A DNA stretch of 64,000 nucleotides from Lactobacillus sp. ESL0701 (GCF_029433445.1 NZ_JAQTIC010000005.1:1-64000); one strand, 5' to 3'. Shown: positions 9,051 through 20,585, counted from the stretch's first letter. The notes: generated by a model not told the origin, from the sequence alone. Numbers and translations: made by a program.

Positions 9051-9056
9051 TATAAT
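9051..9056 (+). promoter_or_regulatory. -10 element upstream of metG
   Basis: A consensus TATAAT lies 37 bp before the metG ATG. The -35 region (around TTTTCA at about 9029) is weak. No T-box leader fits in the short gap. Confidence 0.55.
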
Positions 9057-9080
9057 GAACTGAAAACAAATAAATCCTAA

Positions 9081-11068
<1,988 letters not shown>

Positions 11069-11069
<1 letters not shown>

Positions 11070-11836
11070 TGGAATTAATTGATAACCATACGCACTTGCA
11101 GAATGAACCATTTCGTGGCAAAGAAGAATTTTACATTGACCGAGCTAAAGAGCTTGGTGTTATAAAGATGATTTGCGCGGGGCAAGACCCAGAGTTTAAT
11201 AAGCGGGCAATTGACCTTAGTCAACGCTTTGATAACGTCTATGCCATGGTTGGTTATTGCCCTGATGTTGCTAAAGATTACAATCAAGAAGCAGAAGATT
11301 TACTGATTGAACAATTGCAGACTCCTGGTGTTGTTGCCATGGGCGAAATTGGGCTTGATTATTATTGGGATGAATCTCCAAGAGATAAGCAGCGTGAAGT
11401 TATGGCGCGGCAAATTGAGGTGGCTCATGAATTACACTTGCCAGTTGATATTCATACGCGGGATGCTTTTAGCGACTGCTATGATATTTTGCAAAATAGC
11501 AACCTTGAATATGGTGCGATTTTACATAGTTTTAATGGAAATCTTACTTGGCTCAAGAAGTTCATGGAGCTAAATGTTTGTTTTTCTTACTCCGGTGTAG
11601 TTTCCTTTACTAAGGCAACCGAAGTCCATGAGTCTGCCAGACAAACGCCGCTTGACCGCTTGTTGATTGAGACGGATGCGCCTTTTTTGACGCCGAAACC
11701 TTATCGCGGTAGACAAAACGAGCCAGGCAACGTTTATTATGTGGCTCAGGCAATTGCCGAACTGAAAGATATTCCAATAGAAGAAGTTGCTGCGGCAACT
11801 TATGCAAATACTGTGAGAGTTTATGGTCTTAACTAA
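11069..11836 (+). CDS. tatD: TatD-family metal-dependent hydrolase
   Basis: A 255-residue TIM-barrel hydrolase of the TatD/YabD family (DNase-like, amidohydrolase fold). The metal ligands are visible as HTH (residues 7-9), Glu in GEIGLDYYW (near 93), His in PVDIHTRDA (near 130) and LHSFNG (near 155), and Asp in IETDAPFL (near 202). The start is a TAATG overlap with the end of metG, so translation is coupled. The gene order metG-tatD-rnmV-ksgA is classic for Firmicutes. The exact substrate in Lactobacillus is not established. Confidence 0.93.
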
Positions 11837-12389
11837 AAAACAATTTAATGCAGTTGTGGTCGTTGAGGGAAAGGACGACACAATTCGACTGAAGCAATTT
11901 TTCCCAGGGATTGAAACAATTGAAACTAACGGTTCAGATGTGCCCCAAGCGGTTTTAACTGAATTGCAGGAACTAATTAAAAAGCGAGACGTCATCGTGT
12001 TGACCGATCCTGATTTAAATGGCGAACGCATTCGCCGGTTAGTAACTGAAGCAGTTCCTAATGCTAAACAAGCTTTTATTACTCGTAAAGAAGGCGTCCC
12101 GCAAAAACGGGGCAATTCACTAGGCGTTGAACATGCATCAAAAGGAGCTTTAACGCGGGCTTTAAGTGATCTTCACGAGGTTAAATTAGATCAGAGTGAT
12201 TTAACTAAAGAAGCATACCAGCAGTTAGGGTTAGCAAGTGGACAAGGTTCACGCAAATTGCGTGAGCAAGTGGGAATTAAATTGCGTGTGGGCTACGGCA
12301 ATGCCAAGCAATTTTATAAGCGGCTGCATACCTTTGGGGTAACACTGGCAGAATTAACTGCGGCAGTTGAGGAGGCAAAAGATGAATAA
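11823..12389 (+). CDS. rnmV: Ribonuclease M5
   Basis: A 188-residue TOPRIM-domain RNase that trims 5S rRNA precursor. The TOPRIM Glu is in VVVVEGKDD (residues 11-19), and the DxD motif lies in VLTDPDLNG (near 59-67). The second family block [14 protein letters not shown] follows, and the C-terminal domain (from about 130) carries [22 protein letters not shown]. The ATG lies inside tatD and overlaps it by 14 bp. Its end overlaps ksgA by 8 bp, consistent with one translationally coupled operon. Confidence 0.95.
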   Translation: MVLTKKQFNAVVVVEGKDDTIRLKQFFPGIETIETNGSDVPQAVLTELQELIKKRDVIVLTDPDLNGERIRRLVTEAVPNAKQAFITRKEGVPQKRGNSLGVEHASKGALTRALSDLHEVKLDQSDLTKEAYQQLGLASGQGSRKLREQVGIKLRVGYGNAKQFYKRLHTFGVTLAELTAAVEEAKDE

Positions 12390-13260
12390 TGAGATTCCTA
12401 TTGGCTCGCCGATAAGGACGCAGGCAATAATTAACCGTTATTTTGTTAAGGCGAAGAAAAATCTGGGACAGAACTTCTTAGTTGATCTGGCTGCAATCCA
12501 AGGAATTGTGCAGGCAGCGCAAATTCAACCTGGTGACCAGGTAATTGAGATTGGTCCGGGGATTGGCTCGTTAACTGAACAATTGCTCATTGCTGGGGCA
12601 AAGGTCTTTGCCTATGAGGTTGATGATGATTTGCCAGAAATCTTGAACAATGAATTACCCAAACAAATTAACGGCGTGCCAATTAAGGAACGTTTTGAGT
12701 TAATGATGAAGGATATTTTGCAGGCTGATTTTAAAGAAGACTTAAAAGACTTCTTTGACTTAACTAAGCCAATTAAGGTAGTTGCGAATTTACCATATTA
12801 CATCACGACGCCAATTATTTTCTTCTTGAATGAATCTGAATTGAATTTTGCTAGTCTTACTTTAATGATGCAAAAAGAGGTGGCAGATCGTTTGGGTGCT
12901 CAGCCTGGCTCTAAAGCATACGGTCCGCTTTCAATTGCCGTGCAAATTGAGATGAATGTAACTGAAGCTTTAACCGTAAAAAGTACTTCCTTTATTCCGC
13001 GGCCCAAAGTTGATTCAAGTGTGGTCGTCTTGACACCGTTGACGCAAAAGCCTGATGTTGGCGATGCGAAGCACTTTAATTGGGTAGTCAAAATGTGTTT
13101 TGCCCAACGTCGTAAAACATTGAATAATAACTTAAAAAACTTGATTCCTGATGCCGCTGAAAGAGCACAACTAATTGCATCTTTAGGAGTTGACGCGCGT
13201 ATTCGCCCTGAGCAACTTTCAATTGCGCAATTTGCGCAAATAGCGGCAGCCATTAAGTAG
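12382..13260 (+). CDS. ksgA: 16S rRNA dimethyladenosine transferase
   Basis: A 292-residue S-adenosylmethionine-dependent enzyme (RsmA/KsgA) that dimethylates two adjacent adenosines near the 3' end of 16S rRNA. The glycine-rich SAM loop is [12 protein letters not shown] (near residue 54), the catalytic NLPYYIT motif is near 140, and the start region [11 protein letters not shown] is diagnostic. I use the ATG at 12382, preceded by GAGGAGG, rather than the in-frame TTG at 12367 that is part of that ribosome site. It is the last gene of the metG-tatD-rnmV-ksgA run. A separate promoter region for veg follows. Confidence 0.95.
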   Translation: MNNEIPIGSPIRTQAIINRYFVKAKKNLGQNFLVDLAAIQGIVQAAQIQPGDQVIEIGPGIGSLTEQLLIAGAKVFAYEVDDDLPEILNNELPKQINGVPIKERFELMMKDILQADFKEDLKDFFDLTKPIKVVANLPYYITTPIIFFLNESELNFASLTLMMQKEVADRLGAQPGSKAYGPLSIAVQIEMNVTEALTVKSTSFIPRPKVDSSVVVLTPLTQKPDVGDAKHFNWVVKMCFAQRRKTLNNNLKNLIPDAAERAQLIASLGVDARIRPEQLSIAQFAQIAAAIK

Positions 13261-13275
13261 CAATAATTACATAAT

Positions 13276-13339
13276 TTTGTTCGGTAATTACGAAAAGTAA
13301 TTGAAATATTTGTCATAATGTAGTAAAATACCGAACAAA
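13276..13339 (+). promoter_or_regulatory. Inverted CCGAAC (PurBox-like) sites flanking the veg promoter
   Basis: TTTGTTCGGTA (13276-13286) and TACCGAACAAA (13329-13339) are perfect 11-bp inverted repeats. The CCGAAC core is that of the PurR box. Between them lie CATAAT and TAAAAT -10 candidates, and the second repeat abuts the veg ribosome site. The outward orientation and 42-bp spacing differ from the canonical PurBox pair, so PurR binding is inference. Confidence 0.45.
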
Positions 13340-13353
13340 GGAGTTGTTATTTA

Positions 13354-13611
13354 GTGCCAACATCAATTATTACCATTAAACATGAGTTAGATTCACATTT
13401 AGGTGATCCTTTAACAGTAGTCGCAAGAGCCGGTCGGAAGAAGATAACTAAGAGACGGGGAATTTTAAGAGAAACATTTCCTGCAGTCTTTGTTGTTGAT
13501 TTAGACCAAGATCAAAATAATTTTAAGCATGTTTCTTATAGTTATACTGATTTGTTAACCAAAAATATTACATTAAAATTTGATGATGGGGCTAGTGCGG
13601 CCGAAGCATAA
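13354..13611 (+). CDS. veg: Veg family protein
   Basis: An 85-residue small protein of the Veg (DUF1021) family, next to ksgA and purR as in Bacillus. In Bacillus Veg influences biofilm gene expression, and its biochemical activity is unclear. It starts with GTG (13354) preceded by AAAGGAG. The family core TIKHELDSHLGDPLTVVARAGRKK is present with the GILRETFPAVFVVDLD block after it. The promoter region carries an inverted CCGAAC repeat, and a hairpin terminator follows. Confidence 0.93.
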   Translation: MPTSIITIKHELDSHLGDPLTVVARAGRKKITKRRGILRETFPAVFVVDLDQDQNNFKHVSYSYTDLLTKNITLKFDDGASAAEA

Positions 13612-13632
13612 TTTATAAAAGTAAATTTTTTT

Positions 13633-13669
13633 GGCATTGACATTTTGTAAAATGTTGGTGCCTTTTTTT
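13633..13669 (+). terminator. Terminator after veg
   Basis: A GGCATTGACATTTT arm pairs with AAAATGTTGGTGCC (13633-13662, two non-Watson-Crick positions) and is followed by seven T. Confidence 0.85.
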
Positions 13670-13725
13670 ATGGCTTAGAGTATAGTAATTAAAAGCAAAA
13701 AAGCAAACATTAGGAAGGAGAAATT

Positions 13726-14556
13726 ATGAAACGTTCAGAGAGATTAGTTGATATGACTAAGCGGTTAATGGAACGACCACACGAATTAATTCCGTTGCCG
13801 TTTTTTGCCAAGCAATATGGTGCCGCAAAGTCGTCAATTTCTGAAGATTTAGCCATTTTGAAGCACACTTTAGCTGCTAATCAAGATGGGATTTTGGAGA
13901 CAGTTGCTGGGGCTGCCGGTGGGGTAAGGTATGTTCCTTTTTGGGGGAAGAAGCATGCGCAAAATTACCTAACAGACTTAGCTGCGCGGATTGAAGATCC
14001 AAACCGAATTTTGGCAGGAGGTTTTGTTTACCTGTCTGATATTTTGGGTGATCCACAAGAATTGGAACGAATTGGTAAATTAATCGCTACTCGTTATGCT
14101 TATTCAAACATTGACGTTGTCATGACTATTGAAACCAAGGGAATTGCCTTGGCGCAAGCAGTTGCACGCTACTTGAATGTTCCGTTCATTATTGCCCGCA
14201 AGCGTTCAAAGGTCACAGAAGGTGCGACTGTATCTGTCAACTATATTTCTTCGTCACTTGATCGCGTGTCCAAGATGGAATTACCAACTCGGGTATTAAA
14301 TGAAAATTCTAATGTTTTGCTTGTGGATGACTTTATGATGGCCGGTGGGACACTGACGGGGATGCAGCAATTAGTTAAGGAATTTAACAGTAATATTGCT
14401 GGAATTTGTGTCTTGTGTGAGGCCGACTTTGATGATGTTAAGTTAATTGAAGGTCACCTTTCTTTAGTGAAAATTAAAAAGGTTGACGCTGCCAAACGAG
14501 TTATTTTGGCTGAACCGGGTAATTTTGTGGTACATACCGATTTTAACCGCTTTTAG
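13726..14556 (+). CDS. purR: Purine operon repressor PurR
   Basis: A 276-residue Gram-positive PurR: an N-terminal winged helix-turn-helix domain (1-75, KRSERLVDMTKRLMERPHEL) fused to a phosphoribosyltransferase-like domain that senses PRPP. The PRPP loop VLLVDDFMMAGGT is at residues 197-209. PurR represses purine synthesis and salvage genes by binding paired PurBoxes (CCGAA cores), and PRPP releases it. The ribosome site GGAAGGAG precedes the ATG. It lies after the veg terminator and before glmU. Possible target sites in this window are upstream of veg and of guaA. Confidence 0.95.
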   Translation: MKRSERLVDMTKRLMERPHELIPLPFFAKQYGAAKSSISEDLAILKHTLAANQDGILETVAGAAGGVRYVPFWGKKHAQNYLTDLAARIEDPNRILAGGFVYLSDILGDPQELERIGKLIATRYAYSNIDVVMTIETKGIALAQAVARYLNVPFIIARKRSKVTEGATVSVNYISSSLDRVSKMELPTRVLNENSNVLLVDDFMMAGGTLTGMQQLVKEFNSNIAGICVLCEADFDDVKLIEGHLSLVKIKKVDAAKRVILAEPGNFVVHTDFNRF

Positions 14557-14613
14557 TATTAAATGATATACTGTAATCTAGTTGTAATTTAAGAATAGAA
14601 CGAGGTTAATTTA

Positions 14614-15999
14614 ATGAAGAAGTTTGTAGTTGTTCTTGCTGCTGGCAAGGGTACCCGCATGAAATCCAAGTTGTACAAAGTTTTGCACCAAGTTTGCGGC
14701 AAGACAATGGTTGAGCATGTTGTTGAGTCTGCTCAAGCAATCAATCCCGATAAAATTGTGACCGTTGTTGGTAACGGTGCTGAAGAAGTTGAAAAAGTAT
14801 TGGCTGGCAAGTCAGAATTTGCCCTGCAAAAGCAGCAATTAGGTACTGGTGATGCGGTCTTAACAGCGCAAGAGCAATTAGCAGGTCAAGATGGTGCCAC
14901 ACTGGTGATTACTGGTGACACCCCGCTGTTTACCAGTCAAACTTTTCAGAGTCTGTTTGACTATCACCAAAAAAAGGGTAATGCGGCGACTGTTTTAACG
15001 GCGCAAGCACCTAATCCTTATGGTTATGGTCGGATTATTCGTGATGATCAAGACAATGTTTTGCGAATTGTCGAACAAAAAGATGGTAGTCATGAAGAAC
15101 TCAAGGTTAAAGAAATTAACACGGGCGTGTTCTGCTTTGATAACCAAAAGCTTTTTGCGGCTCTAAGACAGGTTACAAACCATAATGCTCAAGGTGAATA
15201 TTACTTAACCGATGTTTTGGAAATTTTGCGTAACAGCGGCGAACGCGTTGGTGCTTATAAGATGCCTGACTTTAGTGAAAGTCTGGGTGTGAATGATAGA
15301 ATTGCCTTAGCACAAGCCAGCAAAATTATGCAAAAACGGATTAATAAGGAACACATGCGTAATGGCGTGACTTTTGTTGACCCAGAAACTGCCTATATTG
15401 ATACTGATGTTACAATTGGTAATGATACGGTAATTGAGGCCAATGTTGTTATTAAAGGTAAAACAACAATTGGCAGTGATTGCTTGATTACTTCTGGTTC
15501 CAGAATTGTGGATACTAAGATTGGCAACGATGTGACGGTAACTTCATCTACACTTGAAGAGGCACAGATGGACGACCACACTGATATCGGTCCTAATTCG
15601 CACCTGCGGCCGAAGGCAATAATTCGTGAGGGTGCGCACATTGGTAATTTTGTCGAGATTAAAAATGCGGAAATTGGGCAAAATTCCAAGGTAGGTCACT
15701 TAACCTATGTTGGTGATGCTACCTTAGGTAGGGATGTTAATGTAGGCTGCGGTACTATCTTTGCTAATTATGATGGTGTTCAAAAAGATCATACTAATGT
15801 TGGCGATCGTGCCTTTATTGGTTCTGGGACAACCTTAATTGCTCCGGTTAATGTGGCTGATCATGCCTTTGTAGCTGCTGACTCAACGATTACTAAAGAC
15901 GTTGCTAAGTACGATATGGCGATTGCTCGCGGACGGCAAGTTAATAAACCGGATTATTGGCATAAGTTACCTTTATCTAATGATGAGGATTGGCAATAA
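14614..15999 (+). CDS. glmU: Bifunctional UDP-GlcNAc pyrophosphorylase / GlcN-1-P acetyltransferase
   Basis: A 461-residue enzyme making UDP-N-acetylglucosamine for peptidoglycan and wall polymers. The N-terminal uridyltransferase domain opens with [14 protein letters not shown] (residues 5-18). The C-terminal acetyltransferase is a left-handed beta helix with hexapeptide repeats from about 250 to 440 (for example [20 protein letters not shown]). The catalytic-region segment [17 protein letters not shown] lies near 375. Length matches the family. It follows purR by 57 bp, with TTAAT before the ATG and CGAGG as ribosome site. Confidence 0.97.
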   Translation: MKKFVVVLAAGKGTRMKSKLYKVLHQVCGKTMVEHVVESAQAINPDKIVTVVGNGAEEVEKVLAGKSEFALQKQQLGTGDAVLTAQEQLAGQDGATLVITGDTPLFTSQTFQSLFDYHQKKGNAATVLTAQAPNPYGYGRIIRDDQDNVLRIVEQKDGSHEELKVKEINTGVFCFDNQKLFAALRQVTNHNAQGEYYLTDVLEILRNSGERVGAYKMPDFSESLGVNDRIALAQASKIMQKRINKEHMRNGVTFVDPETAYIDTDVTIGNDTVIEANVVIKGKTTIGSDCLITSGSRIVDTKIGNDVTVTSSTLEEAQMDDHTDIGPNSHLRPKAIIREGAHIGNFVEIKNAEIGQNSKVGHLTYVGDATLGRDVNVGCGTIFANYDGVQKDHTNVGDRAFIGSGTTLIAPVNVADHAFVAADSTITKDVAKYDMAIARGRQVNKPDYWHKLPLSNDEDWQ

Positions 16000-16010
16000 T
16001 AGTTTTTGGT

Positions 16011-16053
16011 GTCCTATAAGCGTTAATTAACTTTGCGTTTGTAGGGCATTTTG
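16011..16053 (+). terminator. Probable terminator after glmU
   Basis: GTCCTATAAGCG (16011-16022) pairs with CGTTTGTAGGGC (16036-16047) through several G-T wobbles and is followed by ATTTTG. The T run is short. Confidence 0.55.
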
Positions 16054-16163
16054 TGTAATTAAATTAATTTGTCTTAAGAATGAATAACAATAATTTACTT
16101 AGTAAGTTTTTAGGTTACAATAGAGGCTGAATATTTTCGAAGATACAGTGTGAGGTAAAATAT

Positions 16164-17735
16164 ATGAAATTTAATCATAAGTTAATGGTAGTTTCGGCTG
16201 CAGTATTAATTGGTGCTGGACCAGTTGTTAGTGGACTGCAGACAACTACTGTACAAGCAGCTAAGAAGGCTACGACTAATAAGACCACCTCTAAGAAGGG
16301 GACAATTCAATTTAGTCATAATGCTTATGTTTATGATAAGAATGGCAAGCGTTTGAAGAAGTACATGGGTAGTGCTAAGTACACCACGATTGCTAAGGGT
16401 ATAACTGTTAATTATACTGGCAAAAAGACAATTAACGGTACATTATATTACGGACTAGGCAACGGTGCTTTTGTAAAGGCGGGTAATGTTGGTTATGTTG
16501 ATGGGCAAAAAGTGACAACTTCTACTCCTGCTACGTCAACAGTTACAGCAACACTTAAGAGTAACGCCTACATTTATGATGCTAACGGCAAGACTGACAA
16601 GAAAAAGATTAAAAAAGGTGCTAAGGTTACTGTTGACCAATTAATTTACATTGGTTCTAAGCTTTATTACCGAATTAGCGGTCAAAGCAATCAATTCATC
16701 AAGTCGAGCAACGTAGCATCAACTTCTGCTAAATTAAAGCCAGTTAATACCAAGCCTGAACAAAAGCCTTCTAAACCAGCTGATAATACTAATCAAACTG
16801 GGGCAACGGTGATTACGTTGGGTCGCAATGCGTATATTTATGATGGTCAAGGCAATACGAACAAAAAATTGGTCAAAAAAGGCCAACAAGTTACTGTTGA
16901 TCAATTAAAATATATTGGCAGTAAACTTTATTACCGAATTAATGACAGCAATTACCCAGGTAAGGATCAATGGATTAAGAAGAGCAATGTTAGTGTAGTT
17001 ACTGGCAGCCAATTAAAGCCAGAAAACAGCCAACCTGCTGCTGATGACAATGCAACTATAATTACTTTGGGACGTGACAGCAATGTTTATAACGCCCAAG
17101 GGGTTGCACAAAAAAATAATACTTTTCCTAAAGGTCACACGGCGCGGGTAACTGAATTACGTTATATTTGGGTTACTGCCGATAATAAGGCAGAATTGTT
17201 CTATGCTTTGCAAAGTGACAAGAATGGCTACATCAAAGACGATGACGTCAGCGGGATTAGTGGTGCTAAATTGACACCAGTAAATACCCCACAAGCTGCT
17301 CAAGAAGCAATTACAGTAGCTACTGCTACTGATAAAGGCGACTTGCAAACTGCTTTGAACCAAGATTCAACCGTTAAGAGTAGTGACACTTATAAGTTAT
17401 CTGCTAAATCTTTGCGTGATGCTTATGATACTGCTTCTTCAGATGCCAGCCAAGTTAATAGTTCACAAACTGCAACTATTGGTCAAGTTAAGGATGCCTT
17501 AGCTAAATTGACAGCTGCCAAGAGTGCGCTTAATGGTAAAAAAGTAGTAGTCACTGATTTGAACAATTTAACAGTTGCTGAAGGTAATCAAATTGTTCAA
17601 TTGGTTGCAAGTGTTAACGATGTTGCCACAAGTGCCGTACAATTTAGTAATAACAATACTACTTTGACAATTAGCGGTGCAAATGGTTTCCAACAAACAT
17701 TAAATATTGCAGATTATGCAACAACTGCTAAATAA
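16164..17735 (+). CDS. Secreted multi-repeat SLAP surface protein
   Basis: A 523-residue secreted protein. The signal peptide has its hydrophobic core at residues 7-28 and cleaves after VQA (30-32). Four SLAP-like repeats follow, each starting with a pattern like F/L-x-x-NAYVYDxxGK and containing a YYR(I) strand and a K-x-x-NV ending (starting near 48, 130, 217 and 298). Proline/lysine linkers separate them. The C-terminal part (from about 385) is a helical, alanine-rich segment like FIVAR/albumin-binding modules (ALNQDSTVKSSDTYK), then a final DLNNLTVAEGNQI domain. These repeats usually attach proteins to wall teichoic acids. It lies directly upstream of mupG but is separated from it by a terminator, so a shared role in wall turnover is only suggested. 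Confidence 0.82.
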   Translation: MKFNHKLMVVSAAVLIGAGPVVSGLQTTTVQAAKKATTNKTTSKKGTIQFSHNAYVYDKNGKRLKKYMGSAKYTTIAKGITVNYTGKKTINGTLYYGLGNGAFVKAGNVGYVDGQKVTTSTPATSTVTATLKSNAYIYDANGKTDKKKIKKGAKVTVDQLIYIGSKLYYRISGQSNQFIKSSNVASTSAKLKPVNTKPEQKPSKPADNTNQTGATVITLGRNAYIYDGQGNTNKKLVKKGQQVTVDQLKYIGSKLYYRINDSNYPGKDQWIKKSNVSVVTGSQLKPENSQPAADDNATIITLGRDSNVYNAQGVAQKNNTFPKGHTARVTELRYIWVTADNKAELFYALQSDKNGYIKDDDVSGISGAKLTPVNTPQAAQEAITVATATDKGDLQTALNQDSTVKSSDTYKLSAKSLRDAYDTASSDASQVNSSQTATIGQVKDALAKLTAAKSALNGKKVVVTDLNNLTVAEGNQIVQLVASVNDVATSAVQFSNNNTTLTISGANGFQQTLNIADYATTAK

Positions 17736-17751
17736 TTAACTAAAATAAATT

Positions 17752-17783
17752 AAGCACCATCATAATTTTGATGGTGCTTTTTT
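17752..17783 (+). terminator. Terminator after the SLAP protein gene
   Basis: AAGCACCATCA (17752-17762) pairs with TGATGGTGCTT (17769-17779), followed by a T run. Confidence 0.9.
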
Positions 17784-17815
17784 GTTGTCATAAAAATATG
17801 GTAAGATTAAATAGC

Positions 17816-17823
17816 ATTGGTAT
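17816..17823 (+). promoter_or_regulatory. ATTGGTAT motif upstream of mupG (possible MurR half-site)
   Basis: The octamer ATTGGTAT also occurs in the inverted repeat upstream of murP (20592-20632). It lies 17 bp before the mupG start. Shared control by MurR is inferred from this match only. Confidence 0.3.
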
Positions 17824-17839
17824 TGAAAAAGAGGAAAAA

Positions 17840-18895
17840 ATGATAGGTTTTTCAATCTACTTGGGCGAGGATTTGACTGCTCAAGATTATAATTACTTAA
17901 TTGCAATGCGGAATGCTGGTTTCGCAGTTGTTTTTACGTCATTGCATATTCCAGAAGATGACGCGCAAGTTGTGCTTCAGCGTTTAAATGTGCTGACTAA
18001 GTGGTGCCGCAATCTTGATCTTGACGTGATTGCAGATGTGTCTAAGATTGGCTTGGCAAGATTAGGCGTGATGATTGAAGATGTTACACAGGTCAAGGCA
18101 TTGAACTTAACAGGTTTAAGAATTGATGATGGCGTTGATTTTAGCATTGTTGCTAAATTGTCAAAAGAAATGCCACTTGCCCTAAATGCCAGTACACTTA
18201 GCAATCAAGATATTGCTTCTTTGCGTGAGCATGGTGCTGATTTTGATCATCTTGAAGCTTGGCACAATTATTATCCACGTCCTGAAACCGGTCTTGACCG
18301 TGCATGGCTAAGTAAAAGAAACATTTGGCTGCACCAAAATGGTCTAAAGACGATGGCTTTTGTTGCAGGGGACCATTTTAAACGAGGTCCAATTGGGGCG
18401 GGGCTTCCTACTTTAGAAGAGCAGCGTGATGAAAATCCACTGGCTGCTATGTTAGAATTACAAAAATTAGGTTGCGATCACGTCTTTATTGGTGATCCTA
18501 GTCTTAAGCCAAGTACAATTACTAGTTTTACCAATTATTTAAAGCATGATGCCATTACTCTGCATGTAACTGAAGCTCCTGAGAAATTAATAGCTCAAAA
18601 ATGGCATAATCGTCCCGATGTTGCGCGGGATGTTATCCGCTTAGTTGAAGGCAGAACAAGGCAGCTATTTAACGTGGAGCCGCAGTCTAAGATTGCGGCG
18701 CGACCAAAGGGGACGATTACTTGCGATAATCGCCGTTATTTGCGTTACCAAGGCGAATTACAGGTAACTAAGATCAATCTACCGGCAGACGAGCGGGTAA
18801 ACGTCTTAGGCCATGTAATAGTGGCTGATTTGCCGCTTTTAGCACAAGTTGATGCCAATCAGGCGATCATTTTCGAAAAAGTTAATCAAGCATAA
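17840..18895 (+). CDS. mupG: 6-phospho-N-acetylmuramidase, MupG/DUF871 family
   Basis: A 351-residue TIM-barrel protein of the DUF871 family. Characterised members (Staphylococcus MupG) cleave MurNAc-6-phosphate-GlcNAc taken up by the MurP PTS. The opening GFSIYLGEDLT, the block VFTSLHIPEDD near residue 35, WHNYYPRPETGLD near 148 and the IAGDHFKRGPIGAGLPTLE-like segment near 180 are family hallmarks. I use the ATG at 17840 with GAGG upstream, because the longer frame starts inside the preceding terminator. About 820 bp further on are murR, murP and murQ, which support the muropeptide-recycling role. A strong terminator follows. Confidence 0.87.
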   Translation: MIGFSIYLGEDLTAQDYNYLIAMRNAGFAVVFTSLHIPEDDAQVVLQRLNVLTKWCRNLDLDVIADVSKIGLARLGVMIEDVTQVKALNLTGLRIDDGVDFSIVAKLSKEMPLALNASTLSNQDIASLREHGADFDHLEAWHNYYPRPETGLDRAWLSKRNIWLHQNGLKTMAFVAGDHFKRGPIGAGLPTLEEQRDENPLAAMLELQKLGCDHVFIGDPSLKPSTITSFTNYLKHDAITLHVTEAPEKLIAQKWHNRPDVARDVIRLVEGRTRQLFNVEPQSKIAARPKGTITCDNRRYLRYQGELQVTKINLPADERVNVLGHVIVADLPLLAQVDANQAIIFEKVNQA

Positions 18896-18898
18896 AAA

Positions 18899-18935
18899 GG
18901 TGCATTACCTGAATTGGGGGTAATGCACTTTTTTA
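18899..18935 (+). terminator. Terminator after mupG
   Basis: GTGCATTACC (18900-18909) pairs exactly with GGTAATGCAC (18919-18928), followed by six T. Confidence 0.92.
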
Positions 18936-19569
18936 GCAGCAAACTTTCTTAAACAGCATGGAAAAATTTATTCAAAGAATAGAGTGGAAGGATGAGCTAG
19001 TATAAAAAGTGCTCAAAGTTATTATTAATGTATAAATTATACGTATGCCATTATATGTTGGGTTTTTAAAAGTTCCACTTAGAAAAACTGTATAAAAAAG
19101 TTTACCTAGAGATTAAGTCTTTACTTGCGCATAATACTTCTCTCTTAACATAAATTGTAGCACTCTCTTGGCTTAAAGCGTACATATTTTTTCAAAATAA
19201 CATTAGAAACTAAAAATAGTTTAATGTATTTTTATTAATAAGCTTAAAGTGGCAAGCATATTTTGTATAAGCGAAAATTATAAAATAACACTAATAGATG
19301 ATTGTATTTGATGATCTTTTTATTGTATACAAGAAAATATAATTTTAATTTATAACTTTTAAGCTATATTTCCTAATTTGCAGGTATTTGTAATCGTTAA
19401 CTTAATATTGATTACTGTGGTAAAGAAAAATATATATTTTAAATTTTATTAAGTACTGAAAATGGAGTCCTAATAGAATAAGCTAATAGCTTGGAGAAAT
19501 AGCTACCTTGGTATAGTATTCTTAACCTTGAATACTATGAAAATAATTATCAAATGATATTATTTGAAG
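18936..19569. other. AT-rich stretch without a recognisable gene
   Basis: About 630 bp of very AT-rich sequence between mupG and the murR promoter. No open frame with a ribosome site was found on either strand. Visible elements are an imperfect hairpin followed by T-rich sequence (19200-19232), the exact inverted repeat ATAGTATTC/GAATACTAT (19513-19538) and a small CAAAT/ATTTG hairpin (19551-19566). It could be a decayed gene or hold regulatory sites. I cannot identify it. Confidence 0.5.
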
Positions 19570-19611
19570 TTGAAATATATTTTTTTGTGTTTTATAATGA
19601 AAACGAATTCA
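19570..19611 (+). promoter_or_regulatory. murR promoter with overlapping cre (CcpA) site
   Basis: TTGAAA (19570-19575) and TATAAT (19593-19598) are separated by exactly 17 bp. TGAAAACGAATTCA (19598-19611) matches the cre consensus TGWAANCGNTNWCA at all fixed positions but one. It would cover the transcription start, so CcpA should repress. Confidence 0.72.
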
Positions 19612-19718
19612 TAACTATATGATATTTATATTTATATATTGCAATATTATGACTTGATTTAATCGCTTTAATTATAAATAACTTGTTAAAATAAATTTGT
19701 AGAATGTCGGGTGGAAAA

Positions 19719-20585
19719 ATGAATTTTAAAAATCGGGTGGAAGCGATACGCAGATATTTAACAACTTCGGAAACAAAAATAGCTGATTATATTTTGCAAA
19801 ATCCTAAAAAAGCCGTCAAATTAAGCATCAATGAGTTAGCGCGAGCTTCGCAAACTAGTGCGGCAACTGTTTCACGACTAGTAAAAAGTTTGCAGATAGA
19901 ATCTTATCCGGCAATGAAAGTAATGATTTCGGTTGATTTGGCCGGTCAAAAGGATCAGGACACTGATGAAAAATTGGATATTTCAGCTAATGACTCATTT
20001 ACCGAGATTTGTAATAAGTTGCTGAAAAATGAAATTGAAAATTTGAAGCACACTAAGGAATTATTGCAAGAAGGTATTTGCCAAGGCGTGGTTGCTCGTT
20101 TACTCAAGACAGAAACAATTTATGTCTTTGGAGTTGGTGCATCCGCGTTAGCCGCGCGAAATATTTATCAAAAATGGTCCCGTATTGGTTATAACGTGGT
20201 TTACGAGGATGATATTAATGTCTTGCTGGCACAGTTAGCTAATGCAACCAAGGCAGATACTTTGTGGCTAATTTCTAATTCTGGTGAAACACCAGAATGT
20301 ATTTATTTGGCTGATTATGCTTACCAAAATCACATTTTTACGATTTCGTTAACGATGTTTGGGCAGAATAGTTTGGTCAAAAAAACCAAGTTAGCATTGA
20401 CGACATGTAAACCAATCGAACCGGATGTGCGAGTCGGTGCAACTAATTCAATTACTGGTCAATTTTATATAATTGACGTGCTGTTTTACCTGTATTTTAG
20501 TCGCGATTTTGACCGCAGCTTAAAAGCGGTAACTTCTTCTAGTCAAGGGGTGGAGAATTACCGCAAAATTTTCAAAATCAAGTAA
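19719..20585 (+). CDS. murR: MurR/RpiR-family transcriptional regulator
   Basis: A 288-residue regulator with an N-terminal RpiR helix-turn-helix domain (residues 1-75, with LARASQTSAATVSRLVKSL as the recognition region) and a C-terminal SIS sugar-phosphate domain (about 120-260, with YVFGVGASALAARN and LWLISNSGETPE). The SIS domain of MurR proteins senses MurNAc-6-phosphate. I start at ATG 19719 (GGTGG upstream) rather than 19704. It is the first gene of murR-murP-murQ. Assignment to MurNAc rests on the murQ and mupG neighbours, since RpiR proteins are diverse. Repeats matching an operator occur between it and murP. Confidence 0.85.
   Translation: MNFKNRVEAIRRYLTTSETKIADYILQNPKKAVKLSINELARASQTSAATVSRLVKSLQIESYPAMKVMISVDLAGQKDQDTDEKLDISANDSFTEICNKLLKNEIENLKHTKELLQEGICQGVVARLLKTETIYVFGVGASALAARNIYQKWSRIGYNVVYEDDINVLLAQLANATKADTLWLISNSGETPECIYLADYAYQNHIFTISLTMFGQNSLVKKTKLALTTCKPIEPDVRVGATNSITGQFYIIDVLFYLYFSRDFDRSLKAVTSSSQGVENYRKIFKIK

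Noticed and set aside
11570-12115. 181-codon minus-strand frame across tatD and rnmV
   Set aside because: It is antisense to two well-conserved genes with coupled starts; no independent evidence.
17768-17839. N-terminal extension of MupG
   Set aside because: It would start inside the preceding terminator hairpin and lacks the family start GFSIYLGEDL, which begins right after ATG 17840.
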